A DNA stretch of 36,170 nt from Acidimicrobiaceae bacterium (GCA_003132165.1 PKWW01000070.1:1-36170); one strand, 5' to 3'. Positions 26,540 to 34,823 are shown, numbered from the stretch's first letter. Made by a program: numbers and translations. The notes: a model not told the origin generated them from the sequence alone.

Positions 26540-28198
26540 CTATTTGGTCGTCGACGATCCGACGAGTTCGACTGAAGATGAACCGGGTGAGTGGAGCCAC
26601 GTCTCGTAGCCCCCGTCGAGGTTCCTGGCGTTATAGCCGTGCTGGCGCAACAGCAATGTCGCGACGTGACCGCGTTGGCCGACTTGGCAGTTGACGATGA
26701 CGTCGTTCGACTTCACCTCATCAAGACGAAGTCGAAGTTCATCCAAGGGAATGTTGACGGCACCGGGGAGCGAGCCCTGCGCGAACTCCTCTTGGGTCCT
26801 CACATCGATGAATGACGCGCCGCGCAGTCGGTACGATTCAACTTCGTTCCACTGGATTGATTCACTCAATCCGGTGAGCAGGTTTTCGGCCACGTAGCCC
26901 AGCATGTTGACCGGATCCTTCGCGGAGCCGAAGGGCGGCGCGTACGCGAGTTCCAGATCAGCCAGGTCGGGCGCGGTGAGGCCTGCGAAGATCGCCGTCG
27001 CGATCACGTCAATTCTCTTATCGACGCCATCGGTGCCGACACCCTGCGCACCGAGGATGACACCCGTCACGGGATCCACGAGCAACTTGAGGGACATTGG
27101 CTTGGCTCCGGGGTAATAACCCGCGTGCGAAGAAGGGTGCGTATGGATTACGACGACGGGGCGCCCCTGCGCCTTCAGGCGCTTCTCGTTCCATCCGGTG
27201 ACGGCAATCGTGAGATCGAAGACCTTCACGATCGAGGTCCCGATCGTCGCGCGGGGGCGAACCGCGCGACCGCAGATGTGATCGGCGACGATCCGGCCTT
27301 GATGATTTGCGATGTTGGCCAATGGCACCAACGTGGCGCTGGCGTCGACGGCGTCGCGCTTCTCGGCGGCGTCGCCAATCGCGTAGATCGACGTGTCGCT
27401 CGTCCGGTTGAACTTGTCGACGACGATGCCCCCACGCTCGCCCACCGTCAAACCCGCCGCTCTCGCGAGCCCGACCTCGGGCCGAACACCGATAGAAACG
27501 ATCACCAGATCGGCGTTAAGAACCATTCCCGACGACAACTCAACGAAACTCTTCGTCACACGAGTTACCGAATCCTTCAAATGAAGCGACACACCCTGGT
27601 GTACCAATTCCTCAGCGACCAGCTGCGCCATTTCGGGGTCCAAGGGAGCGAGCACCTGGTCCGATGCTTCCACGATGCTCGTCGCGATTCCTCGTCGCAT
27701 CAGGTTCTCCGCAATTTCAACACCAATGAATCCGCCGCCAATGACAACCGCGTGGCGCGGTTGCTCAAGAACCGCGGCGGCGATTCGCTCGACGTCCTCC
27801 ACCGTTCGAAGCGGCAACGCCAGTTCGATCCCCGCGAGGGGTGGTACGACCGGCGACGCGCCGGGGCTGAGCACCAGATAGTCATAGGTGAGGACGTCGG
27901 TCTCGCCGGTCAGCCAATCGCGCACGGTGACCGTCTTCACCGCGGGGTCAATGGATGTCGCCTCGTTATTGACGCGCACGTCGATGCGGAAGCGCTCGAA
28001 AAGCGAGGAGGGCGTCTGCAGCAGGAGTGACGACTCCTCCTCGATGACGCCGCCCACGAAATACGGGAGACCGCAATTCGCGTACGAGACGAAGCCGCTC
28101 TTCTCCAACACGATTATCTCAGCCTGGTCGTCCAGACGACGTAGTCGCGTCGCCGCGGACATGCCGCCGGCGACACCTCCGATGATGATGACCTTCAT
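26540..28198 (-). CDS. CoA-disulfide reductase-like flavoprotein fused to rhodanese
   Basis: A 552-residue pyridine-nucleotide disulfide oxidoreductase with a C-terminal rhodanese domain (CoADR-RHD type). FAD binds at GGVAGGMSAATRLRRL (7-22). The single redox cysteine, Cys42 in SYANCGLPYF, is the CoADR hallmark. The NAD(P) fold follows at VVIGGGFIGVEIAENL. The dimerisation domain spans about 325-440. The rhodanese domain (about 450-540) has Cys504 in the loop NCQVGQRGH, which would carry a persulfide. Such enzymes reduce CoA disulfide, CoA persulfide or polysulfide. The gene lies seven bases after the CstR-like regulator, which supports a role in persulfide removal. Confidence 0.9.
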   Translation of the reverse strand: MKVIIIGGVAGGMSAATRLRRLDDQAEIIVLEKSGFVSYANCGLPYFVGGVIEEESSLLLQTPSSLFERFRIDVRVNNEATSIDPAVKTVTVRDWLTGETDVLTYDYLVLSPGASPVVPPLAGIELALPLRTVEDVERIAAAVLEQPRHAVVIGGGFIGVEIAENLMRRGIATSIVEASDQVLAPLDPEMAQLVAEELVHQGVSLHLKDSVTRVTKSFVELSSGMVLNADLVIVSIGVRPEVGLARAAGLTVGERGGIVVDKFNRTSDTSIYAIGDAAEKRDAVDASATLVPLANIANHQGRIVADHICGRAVRPRATIGTSIVKVFDLTIAVTGWNEKRLKAQGRPVVVIHTHPSSHAGYYPGAKPMSLKLLVDPVTGVILGAQGVGTDGVDKRIDVIATAIFAGLTAPDLADLELAYAPPFGSAKDPVNMLGYVAENLLTGLSESIQWNEVESYRLRGASFIDVRTQEEFAQGSLPGAVNIPLDELRLRLDEVKSNDVIVNCQVGQRGHVATLLLRQHGYNARNLDGGYETWLHSPGSSSVELVGSSTTK

Positions 28199-28205
28199 GG
28201 TTCTC

Positions 28206-28487
28206 CTACGCCAGACTCAAGAAGAGCTTCTGGAGTTTCTGACTGACCTGTTCGCTGTCAACGTCGGGATCGGTCAGGCACTCCTTCAAACTGGATGAGA
28301 TGAGGGTGAACGCTGCGGTGTTGATCGCCTTGGCGACCGCCGCCATCTGCATCACGATGTCTTCGCACGACCGGCCCTCTTCGAGCATCCGTACGACGGC
28401 GCCCATCTGTCCGTGGGCACGCTTCACCCGCTTGGTGATGGCGGCGAGTTGCGCCTCATCGGCCAATACGTGGGTCAGTTCCGTCAT
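28206..28487 (-). CDS. cstR: CsoR-family repressor with CstR-type (persulfide) residues
   Basis: A 93-residue all-helical repressor of the CsoR/RcnR/CstR family (DUF156). The start is ATG at 28487 with GGCAGG upstream; six earlier in-frame codons are unlikely. The first cysteine is Cys41 (EEGRSCEDIVMQ) and the second Cys70 (SLKECL), 29 residues apart as in CsoR and CstR. The histidine that copper-sensing CsoR has four residues before the second cysteine is Ser66 here, so a Cu(I) site is unlikely. The two-cysteine arrangement without His is that of CstR, which forms a di- or polysulfide bridge and releases DNA. The matching operator is at 28558-28573 and the regulated gene product handles sulfane sulfur. 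Confidence 0.83.
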   Translation of the reverse strand: MTELTHVLADEAQLAAITKRVKRAHGQMGAVVRMLEEGRSCEDIVMQMAAVAKAINTAAFTLISSSLKECLTDPDVDSEQVSQKLQKLFLSLA

Positions 28488-28522
28488 GGTCAGCCTGCCT
28501 TTCACCTCGAAGTCCCAGGAAT

Positions 28523-28538
28523 TGGATCAAGTGATCCA
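28523..28538. repeat. second dyad in the cstR leader
   Basis: TGGATCA and TGATCCA form a 16-base dyad with a two-base centre, 35 bases upstream of the cstR start. The centre is too short for an RNA hairpin, so a protein site is more likely. It does not resemble the CstR operator. Confidence 0.4.
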
Positions 28539-28557
28539 TTTCCCCGTCACTGAGTAT

Positions 28558-28573
28558 ATACCCTAGGGGGTAT
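28558..28573 (-). promoter_or_regulatory. CstR/CsoR-type operator
   Basis: ATACCCTAGGGGGTAT has perfect arms ATACCC and GGGTAT around TAGG, the form of known CstR and CsoR operators (ATACC...GGTAT). On the minus strand it directly adjoins and overlaps TATACT, a -10-like element, so bound repressor would block polymerase. It is 70 bases upstream of cstR, and no gene on the other strand starts here, so it should control only the cstR operon. Confidence 0.8.
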
Positions 28574-28633
28574 CGAAATCTTCGGCGCGGCAAGACCCGC
28601 TCGAATGAAATAACCAACGGAGACGGTCTCGAG

Positions 28634-29419
28634 TTAGGAGACGGTCATCCCGCCGTCGACCGCGATGTCGGCGCCGGTGATGGCCGACGCCGCCGGTGAG
28701 CACAACCAGGCGATGGTCGCCGCTACTTCGTGAGGCTCGATCAATCGACCAATGGGCTGACTCGAGACGAACTCCTCCTCGTTTGCCAACCCGTAGACAT
28801 CGGCGGACGCCTTCAGCATGGCCGTGCGCGTGGATCCGGGGCTCACGACGTTGGCGTTCACGCCGTGCTCGGCGAGGTCCATCGCCACCCCTCGAACGAG
28901 CCCGAGGACGGCGTGCTTGGCCGAGGAATAGGCCGCCAAATGGTAGAGGCCCGTGCTGCCCGCCGCTGACGCGACCGCGACAATCCGACTCTGCGATTCC
29001 CTGCCGTTGGCGATGAGCGTCGGAGCGGCCGCTTCAATGAGTCGTCGCGTACCCAGCACATTCACCGACCAAACCGCGTCCCAGGCGGCGTCGGTGATCT
29101 CCCAGAGAGGTCCGCCCGCCGCCACCACACCGGCGCACGCGACGACGGTGTCGAGCCCACCAAAATGGCGAGTCGCGGTCTCCACCGCCAACTGCATGTC
29201 AGCGGCACTGCGGACATCGCCCACCAGACCGAGCACCGAATCGCCGTGGCGCGCGACGACGCCATCCAGATCGGCCGGAGTCGCCAGAGCGTACGGGACC
29301 TCGGCGATGTCGCGGCAACGATCCACCGCCACCACGCAATAGCCATCGTTCACGAGCGCGTCGACGGTCGCGGCGCCTATGCCGCGGGCGGCACCGGTGA
29401 CGATGGCGACGCGCCTCAC
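28634..29419 (-). CDS. mycofactocin-coupled SDR family oxidoreductase
   Basis: A 261-residue short-chain dehydrogenase starting with GTG inside the mftD stop (GTGA). TGAARGIGAAT (about 7-17) binds the nucleotide, and Ser, Tyr and Lys of the active site appear as VASAAGS and YSSAKHAV. After the second strand is an inserted segment, DRCRDIAEVPYALATPADLD, typical of mycofactocin-associated SDRs in which NAD is held tightly and mycofactocin re-oxidises it. The end (GADIAVDGGMTVS) is normal. Translational coupling to mftD supports its assignment to the system. Its alcohol substrate is unknown. Confidence 0.88.
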   Translation of the reverse strand: MRRVAIVTGAARGIGAATVDALVNDGYCVVAVDRCRDIAEVPYALATPADLDGVVARHGDSVLGLVGDVRSAADMQLAVETATRHFGGLDTVVACAGVVAAGGPLWEITDAAWDAVWSVNVLGTRRLIEAAAPTLIANGRESQSRIVAVASAAGSTGLYHLAAYSSAKHAVLGLVRGVAMDLAEHGVNANVVSPGSTRTAMLKASADVYGLANEEEFVSSQPIGRLIEPHEVAATIAWLCSPAASAITGADIAVDGGMTVS

Positions 29420-30588
29420 TCGCCGAGCCTTCTGAAGAAGTCGGGGGGCGCAACCACGTCGCCGCGATCCAGTTCGTTGATGTTCGACTTGCCGAGGCCG
29501 AGCAGTACCGAGTCGATCCCGCTTCGCAGGACGTCGAGCACGTTCTCGACGCCGGCTTGGCCGTTCGCCGCCAACCCCCACAGGTAGGCCCGACCGATCA
29601 TGACCCCGCGAGCGCCGAGCGCGAGTGCCTTCACGACATCGCTCCCGCGTCGCACGCCACCGTCCAGTACGACCTCGATCTGGTCGCCGACCGCGTCGAC
29701 GATGGCGGACAATGAGCGAATGGGCGCGGGCGTGCCGTCGAGGTTGTTGCCGCCGTGGTTGGACACCGAGAGCGTCGTCGCGCCGAGGTCGACCACGCGC
29801 TTGGCGTCATCGACCCGGCTCACACCCTTCACCAAGAATGGGCCATCCCATTGGGCACGCAGCCACGCGACGTCGTCCCAGCTGGGTAGCGTGCTCTGCA
29901 TCCACTCGTAGTACGCACCAAAGAACGTCGGTGGCTTCGTGCCGACCGGCGCCATGTTCGGTGTCGTCAGGTCGGGCATGTGACCGGACCTCGCAAACGA
30001 CCACAGCCAGCGCGGGCGCGCCAGGGCCTCGGGAGCCAGCTTCACGGCGTTCTTGAAATTGATCTTCTCGGGGATCCACGGACTACCCCAGTCCCGGCCG
30101 TTGGAGAACGACCAGTCGAGCGTGAGGATGATTCCCTTGGCCCCGGCGGCCTTGGCCCGAACAAGGCGCTGGACCATGGTGTCGCGGTCACCCGACCAGT
30201 ACATCTGGAAGAGGACCTGGTTGTTCACCGCGCACACGTCCTCGACCGATCGACTCGCGAACGAACTGAGTCCCATCGCTATCCCACGGTTGGCCGCGGC
30301 GCGAGCGACCGCGACTTCACCGTCGGGGTGCACGGCTTGGACGCCGGTGGGCGAGATGATCACCGGCATCGACAACGACTGGCCCATGATCGTCGTCGCC
30401 AGTTGGCGCTCGTTCGCGAGTCCCGCGATGTGCGGTGCGAAGCCCAACTGGTCGAAGGAGTCGAGATTGTCGCGCGAGGACAAACCCTTTTCGGAACCCG
30501 CGATCAAGGCTCCGTACACGGACTTGGGGAGACGTCGTTGCGCACGGCGCTGCGCGACGGCCACTGTCTCGAACCACTTACCCGCCAT
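29416..30588 (-). CDS. mftD: pre-mycofactocin synthase MftD
   Basis: A 390-residue FMN-dependent alpha-hydroxy-acid dehydrogenase homologue. MftD oxidatively deaminates the cyclised Val-Tyr product (AHDP) to pre-mycofactocin, the redox-active core. The TIM-barrel family segments are present: PVIISPTGVQAVHPDGE near 75-91, LTLDWSFSNGRDWG near 156-168 and SNHGGNNLDG at 276-285 with catalytic His278. In lactate oxidases the last motif reads SNHGGRQ; NN is as I recall it for MftD. GGGGGAT stands right before the ATG. It lies 55 bases after mftC and overlaps the SDR gene. Confidence 0.93.
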   Translation of the reverse strand: MAGKWFETVAVAQRRAQRRLPKSVYGALIAGSEKGLSSRDNLDSFDQLGFAPHIAGLANERQLATTIMGQSLSMPVIISPTGVQAVHPDGEVAVARAAANRGIAMGLSSFASRSVEDVCAVNNQVLFQMYWSGDRDTMVQRLVRAKAAGAKGIILTLDWSFSNGRDWGSPWIPEKINFKNAVKLAPEALARPRWLWSFARSGHMPDLTTPNMAPVGTKPPTFFGAYYEWMQSTLPSWDDVAWLRAQWDGPFLVKGVSRVDDAKRVVDLGATTLSVSNHGGNNLDGTPAPIRSLSAIVDAVGDQIEVVLDGGVRRGSDVVKALALGARGVMIGRAYLWGLAANGQAGVENVLDVLRSGIDSVLLGLGKSNINELDRGDVVAPPDFFRRLGE

Positions 30589-30643
30589 GTATCCCCCAAA
30601 GACTCATTGCGACAATACCCGAGCGTGGATTTGCTCGGCCACG

Positions 30644-31759
30644 CTAGCGCGACGAGATGGCGACCGGCACCCGCTTGGAGTGGTCGGGCGAGGGTGTGGG
30701 TCGAATGATGACCCGCTTGGCCTCGAGCGCCGCCTCACCGTGTCCGAAGACGCACTCGGGGTCCGGGTCGGTCATCTCAAGGCCCGTGAAGAACTTGGCC
30801 GCCATGCAGCCGCCGCGACAGGCGTCGTACGAACCGCACGAGCCGCACGCCCCCGGATTGCCCGGTTCGCGCAGCGAGGTGAACAACTCGCTCGTGGTCC
30901 AGACCTGCGCGAAGCCAGCGTCGCGGATGTTGCCGGCTTTGAACTCCTCGTGGATGACGAACGGACACGCGTAGACCTCGCCCACGGGATCGATCAGACA
31001 GACCACCCGGCCCGCACCGCAGAGATTCAGCCCCTCGAGGGGATCGCCGAGCGCCGAGAGATGGAAGAAAGAGTCGCCGGTGAGGACATTGGGGCGGTCG
31101 AGAAGCCACTGGTAGAGGCGACGGTTCTGTTCCAGCGTCGGGTGGAGTGCTTCCCAGACATCGGCCCCCCGACCCGACGGTCGAAGTCGGGTGAGTCGTA
31201 GTTCGGCTCCGTAGTGGGCCGCCAGCGCTTCGAACTGGTCGAGCTGCTCAATGCTCTCCTTGGTCATGACGACCGAGATCTTGAACTGGCCGAAGTTGGC
31301 GGCCTGGAGGTTGTCCATGGCCTTGAGGGCCTGGGCGTAACTCCCGTCACCCCTGACTCGGTCACTCGTCGCGGCGTCCGCGCCGTCGATCGAGATTTGA
31401 ATATCGAGGTAGCCAATGGCGGCGAGCCGTCGCGCCGCCTCCTCGTCGATTCGAGTCCCGTTGGTCGAGAACTTCACGCCGACCTTTTGCTGCACCGCGT
31501 GTTCGATGAGCTCGAAGAAGTCACGTCGGATCATCGGCTCGCCCCCGCCGATGTTGATGTAGAAGATCTGCATCGCCGCGATCTCATCGATCAATGCCTT
31601 GGCCTCAGCGGTCGACAGTTCCATCGGGTCGCGCCGCCCCGACGACGAGAGGCAGTGCGTGCACGCAAGGTTGCACGCGTAGGTCAATTCCCACGTGAGA
31701 CAAATCGGAGCCGCGAGACCACGCTCGAAGCGATTGCGAAGTGAGAAATCAGCGCCCAC
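30644..31759 (-). CDS. mftC: mycofactocin radical SAM maturase MftC
   Basis: A 371-residue radical SAM/SPASM enzyme that decarboxylates the C-terminal tyrosine of MftA and then links it to the preceding valine. The radical SAM cluster cysteines are C29, C33 and C36 (CNLACTHC), preceded by the family start PICLTWELTYA. NIGGGEPM is the SAM-contacting GGEP motif. The SPASM region has the cysteines of LCGAGRVVCLIDPVGEVYAC and ACGSCGSYDACRGGC for extra FeS clusters. The GTG start overlaps mftB by 11 bases. It is essential to identify the cluster as mycofactocin rather than PQQ. Confidence 0.96.
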   Translation of the reverse strand: MGADFSLRNRFERGLAAPICLTWELTYACNLACTHCLSSSGRRDPMELSTAEAKALIDEIAAMQIFYINIGGGEPMIRRDFFELIEHAVQQKVGVKFSTNGTRIDEEAARRLAAIGYLDIQISIDGADAATSDRVRGDGSYAQALKAMDNLQAANFGQFKISVVMTKESIEQLDQFEALAAHYGAELRLTRLRPSGRGADVWEALHPTLEQNRRLYQWLLDRPNVLTGDSFFHLSALGDPLEGLNLCGAGRVVCLIDPVGEVYACPFVIHEEFKAGNIRDAGFAQVWTTSELFTSLREPGNPGACGSCGSYDACRGGCMAAKFFTGLEMTDPDPECVFGHGEAALEAKRVIIRPTPSPDHSKRVPVAISSR

Positions 31760-32030
31760 TGAGGATCCCCGAGACGGCGAGCGAGGAGAGCGCCTTGACG
31801 TAGCGCTGGTGCTCCTTGGGCGTGACCACGGCGTCTATTGCTTCGTCGGCGCTCGAGAACTCCTCAAGTCGGCGAACGAGCGTGACGAGTTCGGGTGATT
31901 TCAGGAATACCAGACGTCGGTTTCCGTGATGGTACGCGAGAGCACCGAAGGCTTCATCTCGCAACGAGACCTGGTCGGACAACATCCAGGGTGTCGACGC
32001 GTCGAAGACACCCACCGTCGACTGCGACAC
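31749..32030 (-). CDS. mftB: mycofactocin chaperone MftB
   Basis: A 93-residue PqqD-like (RRE fold) protein that binds the MftA precursor and presents it to MftC. It has the expected small alpha/beta pattern: VSLRDEAFGALAYHHGNRRL, then LKSPELVTLVRRLEEF and a C-terminal helical part. The start is GTG three bases after the mftA stop and its end overlaps mftC by 11 bases, so precursor, chaperone and maturase are made together. It has no catalytic residues of its own. Confidence 0.93.
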   Translation of the reverse strand: MSQSTVGVFDASTPWMLSDQVSLRDEAFGALAYHHGNRRLVFLKSPELVTLVRRLEEFSSADEAIDAVVTPKEHQRYVKALSSLAVSGILSGR

Positions 32031-32033
32031 GAT

Positions 32034-32141
32034 TTAGTAGACCCCGCAGAGTCCGTCGATGGAGACTTCCTCGACAAGCAACTCCTCAACCTCTCCGATT
32101 TCGACTACTTCTTCGTCGGCGATCAGTGTTTCTGTTGGCAC
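32034..32141 (-). CDS. mftA: mycofactocin precursor peptide MftA
   Basis: A 35-residue ribosomal peptide with a GTG start and GGAGGG four bases upstream. The leader is strongly acidic (IADEEVVEIGEVEELLVEE). It ends in VSIDGLCGVY, the diagnostic mycofactocin C-terminus. The last two residues, Val34 and Tyr35, become the cofactor core after MftC and later enzymes act. Most family members that I recall have IDGMCGVY; here Met is Leu. Stop codon TAA is three bases before mftB. It is divergent from mftF with a 74-base gap that must hold both promoters. Confidence 0.95.
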   Translation of the reverse strand: MPTETLIADEEVVEIGEVEELLVEEVSIDGLCGVY

Positions 32142-32215
32142 GTACCCTCCTGGACTCCCCCCTATTCTGCCCTGTCGCACGGGTCCGCGGAGCCAGACCA
32201 TGCCAAACTGCCAAA

Positions 32216-33661
32216 GTGACGAGCATCGAGTCCCCCGCTCCAACTCCCCTCGAGGCGCCAGTGCCGGTCGGAACAATGGTGATCCTCGACCGCGACGCGA
32301 TGTTCCTCGACCGCGACTACATCGCCGGGGGCACGCCGTGGCGCCTCCTGCGTCTCCCGGGCGGGTCCCGGCCAGTGGCCGAACGCTGGGCGAGTGGCGC
32401 CGCGGTTCGAATCGGTGAGGAGCGCTTTGCGCGCACATTCATCCAACAGGGACTCCTGCATCCCCTCTTTTCGGGTGACGTCAGTATCGACGACGTCGAC
32501 GTCATCGTCCCCGTGCACGACGATGTGGCGTCCCTACGTCGTCTACTCGAGGGAATCCAGGGTCTTCACGTCACGATCGTCGACGACGCGTCGACAGCGA
32601 CCGCGGCCATCGACCAGTGTGCGGACGACTTCGGCACCACAGCGCTTCATCTCGATTCCAACCGAGGACCGGGAGGAGCGCGAAATGCCGGGGCCCGAAC
32701 GACGACGAGGCCCTTTCTCTGTTTCATCGACGCGGACGTGACTCTCGACGACGCCCGTGACGTTCTTCGCCGATTGCGTCATCAGTTCAACGATCCGCTC
32801 GTCGGCGCCTGCGCCCCGCGAGTTCGCGGCGCCACGGGTACGACCTGGCGTGAGAGCTTCGAGCGTCGCTTCAGCCCCCTCGACATGGGGGCGCGCAGCG
32901 GCCTAGTGATCCCGAAGGGTCCCATTGGGTACGTGCCGAGCGCATGCCTCATGGTTCGCCGCAGCGCCTTCGCCGACGGCTTCGACGAGCAGATGCGAAC
33001 CGGCGAGGACGTCGACCTCGTATGGCGGCTGCACGATCAGGGCTGGCTGGTTCGTTACCTCGGCGCGGTCGTCGTATCCCACGCGGCGCGCGACACCTGG
33101 CGGAGTTGGTTCGCCCAGCGCATTGACTACGGCGCCTCTTCGGGAGAACTTGCCAAACGCCACGGGGACCGGCTCGCTCCGGTACGTTCGGATCCCTGGA
33201 CTCTCGTCGCGTGGATGAGCGTGCTCTTGGGAAAGCCAATGATTGGCGCGCGCATCGTGCGCGTCGCCCGGGACGAGCTTCGAACCATTTTGGCGCCGCG
33301 AAGCGACGATCCCGATGAGGCCGCGAGCAAGGTGATCGCCCGTTCGATGCTGCGTGCCGGTGGACCGCTGGCGCGCGCGGTCGTTCGCACTTTCGGCGTG
33401 GCCGTACTCGTCGGCGCCCTGCACCCTCGACTTCGCCGACGGCTGCTGGCGCTCTTCATCGTCGGCACCGCGTGGCGCTGGCGAAACGAACGAATTCGCA
33501 TCCGAGATGTCCCGCTCGGTATCGTCGACGACCTGGCCTACGGTGCGGGTGTCGTCAAGGGTGCGTGGACGTCGAGAACACTGGCGACCTTGACCCCCCA
33601 CATCACGAAGTCCTCGCTCAAGGCGCGCGACGTGCTGGGGTTGGCCAAGATCAGTCGGTGA
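32216..33661 (+). CDS. mftF: mycofactocin glycosyltransferase MftF
   Basis: A 481-residue family-2 glycosyltransferase that adds beta-1,4-glucose units to mycofactocin. An N-terminal domain (GTPWRLLRLPGG at about 39-50) is followed by the GT-A fold: DVIVPVHDDVASLRRLL near 95-111, VDDAS at 122-126, FIDADVTL (170-177) with the metal-binding D-A-D and TGEDVDLVWRLHDQG as the acceptor loop. The C-terminal part has hydrophobic helices (AVRTFGVAVLVGAL). GTG at 32216 is chosen because it fits the usual family length; the ribosome site is weak. It is divergent from mftABCD, whereas in mycobacteria it is co-directional. Confidence 0.92.
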   Translation: MTSIESPAPTPLEAPVPVGTMVILDRDAMFLDRDYIAGGTPWRLLRLPGGSRPVAERWASGAAVRIGEERFARTFIQQGLLHPLFSGDVSIDDVDVIVPVHDDVASLRRLLEGIQGLHVTIVDDASTATAAIDQCADDFGTTALHLDSNRGPGGARNAGARTTTRPFLCFIDADVTLDDARDVLRRLRHQFNDPLVGACAPRVRGATGTTWRESFERRFSPLDMGARSGLVIPKGPIGYVPSACLMVRRSAFADGFDEQMRTGEDVDLVWRLHDQGWLVRYLGAVVVSHAARDTWRSWFAQRIDYGASSGELAKRHGDRLAPVRSDPWTLVAWMSVLLGKPMIGARIVRVARDELRTILAPRSDDPDEAASKVIARSMLRAGGPLARAVVRTFGVAVLVGALHPRLRRRLLALFIVGTAWRWRNERIRIRDVPLGIVDDLAYGAGVVKGAWTSRTLATLTPHITKSSLKARDVLGLAKISR

Positions 33662-33671
33662 TGTATCGCTT

Positions 33672-34823
33672 CTAAAAGCGAACGACGCCTCGCACGTTCT
33701 TGCCCGACTCGAGGTCGTCGTAGCCCTGCTGGACTTCGTCGATCGTGTACTCCTTGGTGACAAGTTCGTCAATCACCAACTTGCCCTCGTGGTGCAGGCG
33801 CAACAGACGCGGAATCTGGATGCGCGGGCTCTCCGAGCCGAAGACGGTGCCTCGCAACTCCTGGTTGTACATCGAGAACATGAACATGTTGATGTCCACC
33901 GACGTCTGGTTGTAGGGGGCGATCGAGGTCGCCACGATGACGCCGCCCTTGGCGGTGATCGATCGGGCCTGCTCGACGAGTTCGGACGTCAAGACGCCGA
34001 CCGTGATGATGGTGACGTCGGCGTTCTTGCCCATGGTGAGTTCGGGCAGGATCGTGAACGCCGCGTCGAGTGTCGTCGCGCAGCCGTGCGTGGCGCCGAT
34101 CTTGAGGGCTCGGTCGACCTTCGACTGGTTCGTGTCGATTGCGATGACCGCGCGCGCGCCCGCGTGCGCGGCACCCTGAATGGCACCCGAACCGACTCCG
34201 CCGCAACCGATGACGGCGACGGTGTCACCAGGCTTCACCCCACCACGGCTCACCGCTGAGCCGAATCCGGTCGAGATGCCGCACGAGATGAGTGCGGCGG
34301 CGCGAAGGTCGTACCAGGGTTCGATCTTCACGAGCGAGGCCTCGTGCACGACGATGTACTCCGAGAACGTGCCGAGCTGAGCCATGCGGTTGAGGTCGAC
34401 GTCACCCAGGTGGTGACGCCACGTTCCGTCAGACATCATTGGACCGGCGAGGGTCCCCGCGCCCATGTCACAGATGTACTGACGACCCGAGGCGCAGTAT
34501 TCGCACTTGCCGCACGAGGGGATGAAGGAGACCGCGACGTGGTCGCCTGGCGCCAGCGACGTCACATTGGGCCCCACCGACTCGATGATGCCCGAACCCT
34601 CGTGACCACCGATGATCGGGTACATCGTGTCGCGCCCCGTGAGGATTTCCAAGAGCGCCGGGTCGGCGGACATGTCGCCCGTTCGCAGGTGCTCGTCGGA
34701 GTGGCACATGCCGGAAAAGGCCATCTTGACCTTCACCTCATTGGCGTGCGGTTCGTCAATCTCGATGACCTCGGTGTGCCACGGACCATTCAGTTCGCTG
34801 ACTATTGCGGCCTTAACCTGCAT
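33672..34823 (-). CDS. NDMA-dependent (nicotinoprotein) alcohol dehydrogenase
   Basis: A 383-residue zinc medium-chain dehydrogenase. The ATG at 34823 has GGGGGGAAGT just before it and begins MQVKAAIVSEL; the longer frame has no such site. Catalytic zinc ligands include Cys40 and GHE (73-75); structural zinc is held by Cys104, 107, 110 and 118 (CGKCEYC and YIC). VIGCGGVGSGAIQG is the nucleotide fold. It is the group called NDMA-dependent alcohol dehydrogenase, in which NAD is not released and the dye NDMA, or mycofactocin in the cell, takes the electrons. It is convergent with mftF, ten bases from its stop. Confidence 0.9.
   Translation of the reverse strand: MQVKAAIVSELNGPWHTEVIEIDEPHANEVKVKMAFSGMCHSDEHLRTGDMSADPALLEILTGRDTMYPIIGGHEGSGIIESVGPNVTSLAPGDHVAVSFIPSCGKCEYCASGRQYICDMGAGTLAGPMMSDGTWRHHLGDVDLNRMAQLGTFSEYIVVHEASLVKIEPWYDLRAAALISCGISTGFGSAVSRGGVKPGDTVAVIGCGGVGSGAIQGAAHAGARAVIAIDTNQSKVDRALKIGATHGCATTLDAAFTILPELTMGKNADVTIITVGVLTSELVEQARSITAKGGVIVATSIAPYNQTSVDINMFMFSMYNQELRGTVFGSESPRIQIPRLLRLHHEGKLVIDELVTKEYTIDEVQQGYDDLESGKNVRGVVRF

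Noticed and set aside
26097..26600. 167-codon minus-strand frame upstream of cydA
   Set aside because: It is a shadow frame over the small Cys-rich gene and the cydA promoter, rich in Arg and His with no structure.
31895..32215. In-frame upstream extension of mftF
   Set aside because: It would run across mftA and mftB on the other strand, is Arg-rich and low-complexity, and makes the protein about 107 residues longer than the family.
33656..33680. CGCTT-CTAA-AAGCG hairpin between the mftF and alcohol dehydrogenase stops
   Set aside because: Only 5 bp and without a T-run; too weak to call a bidirectional terminator.
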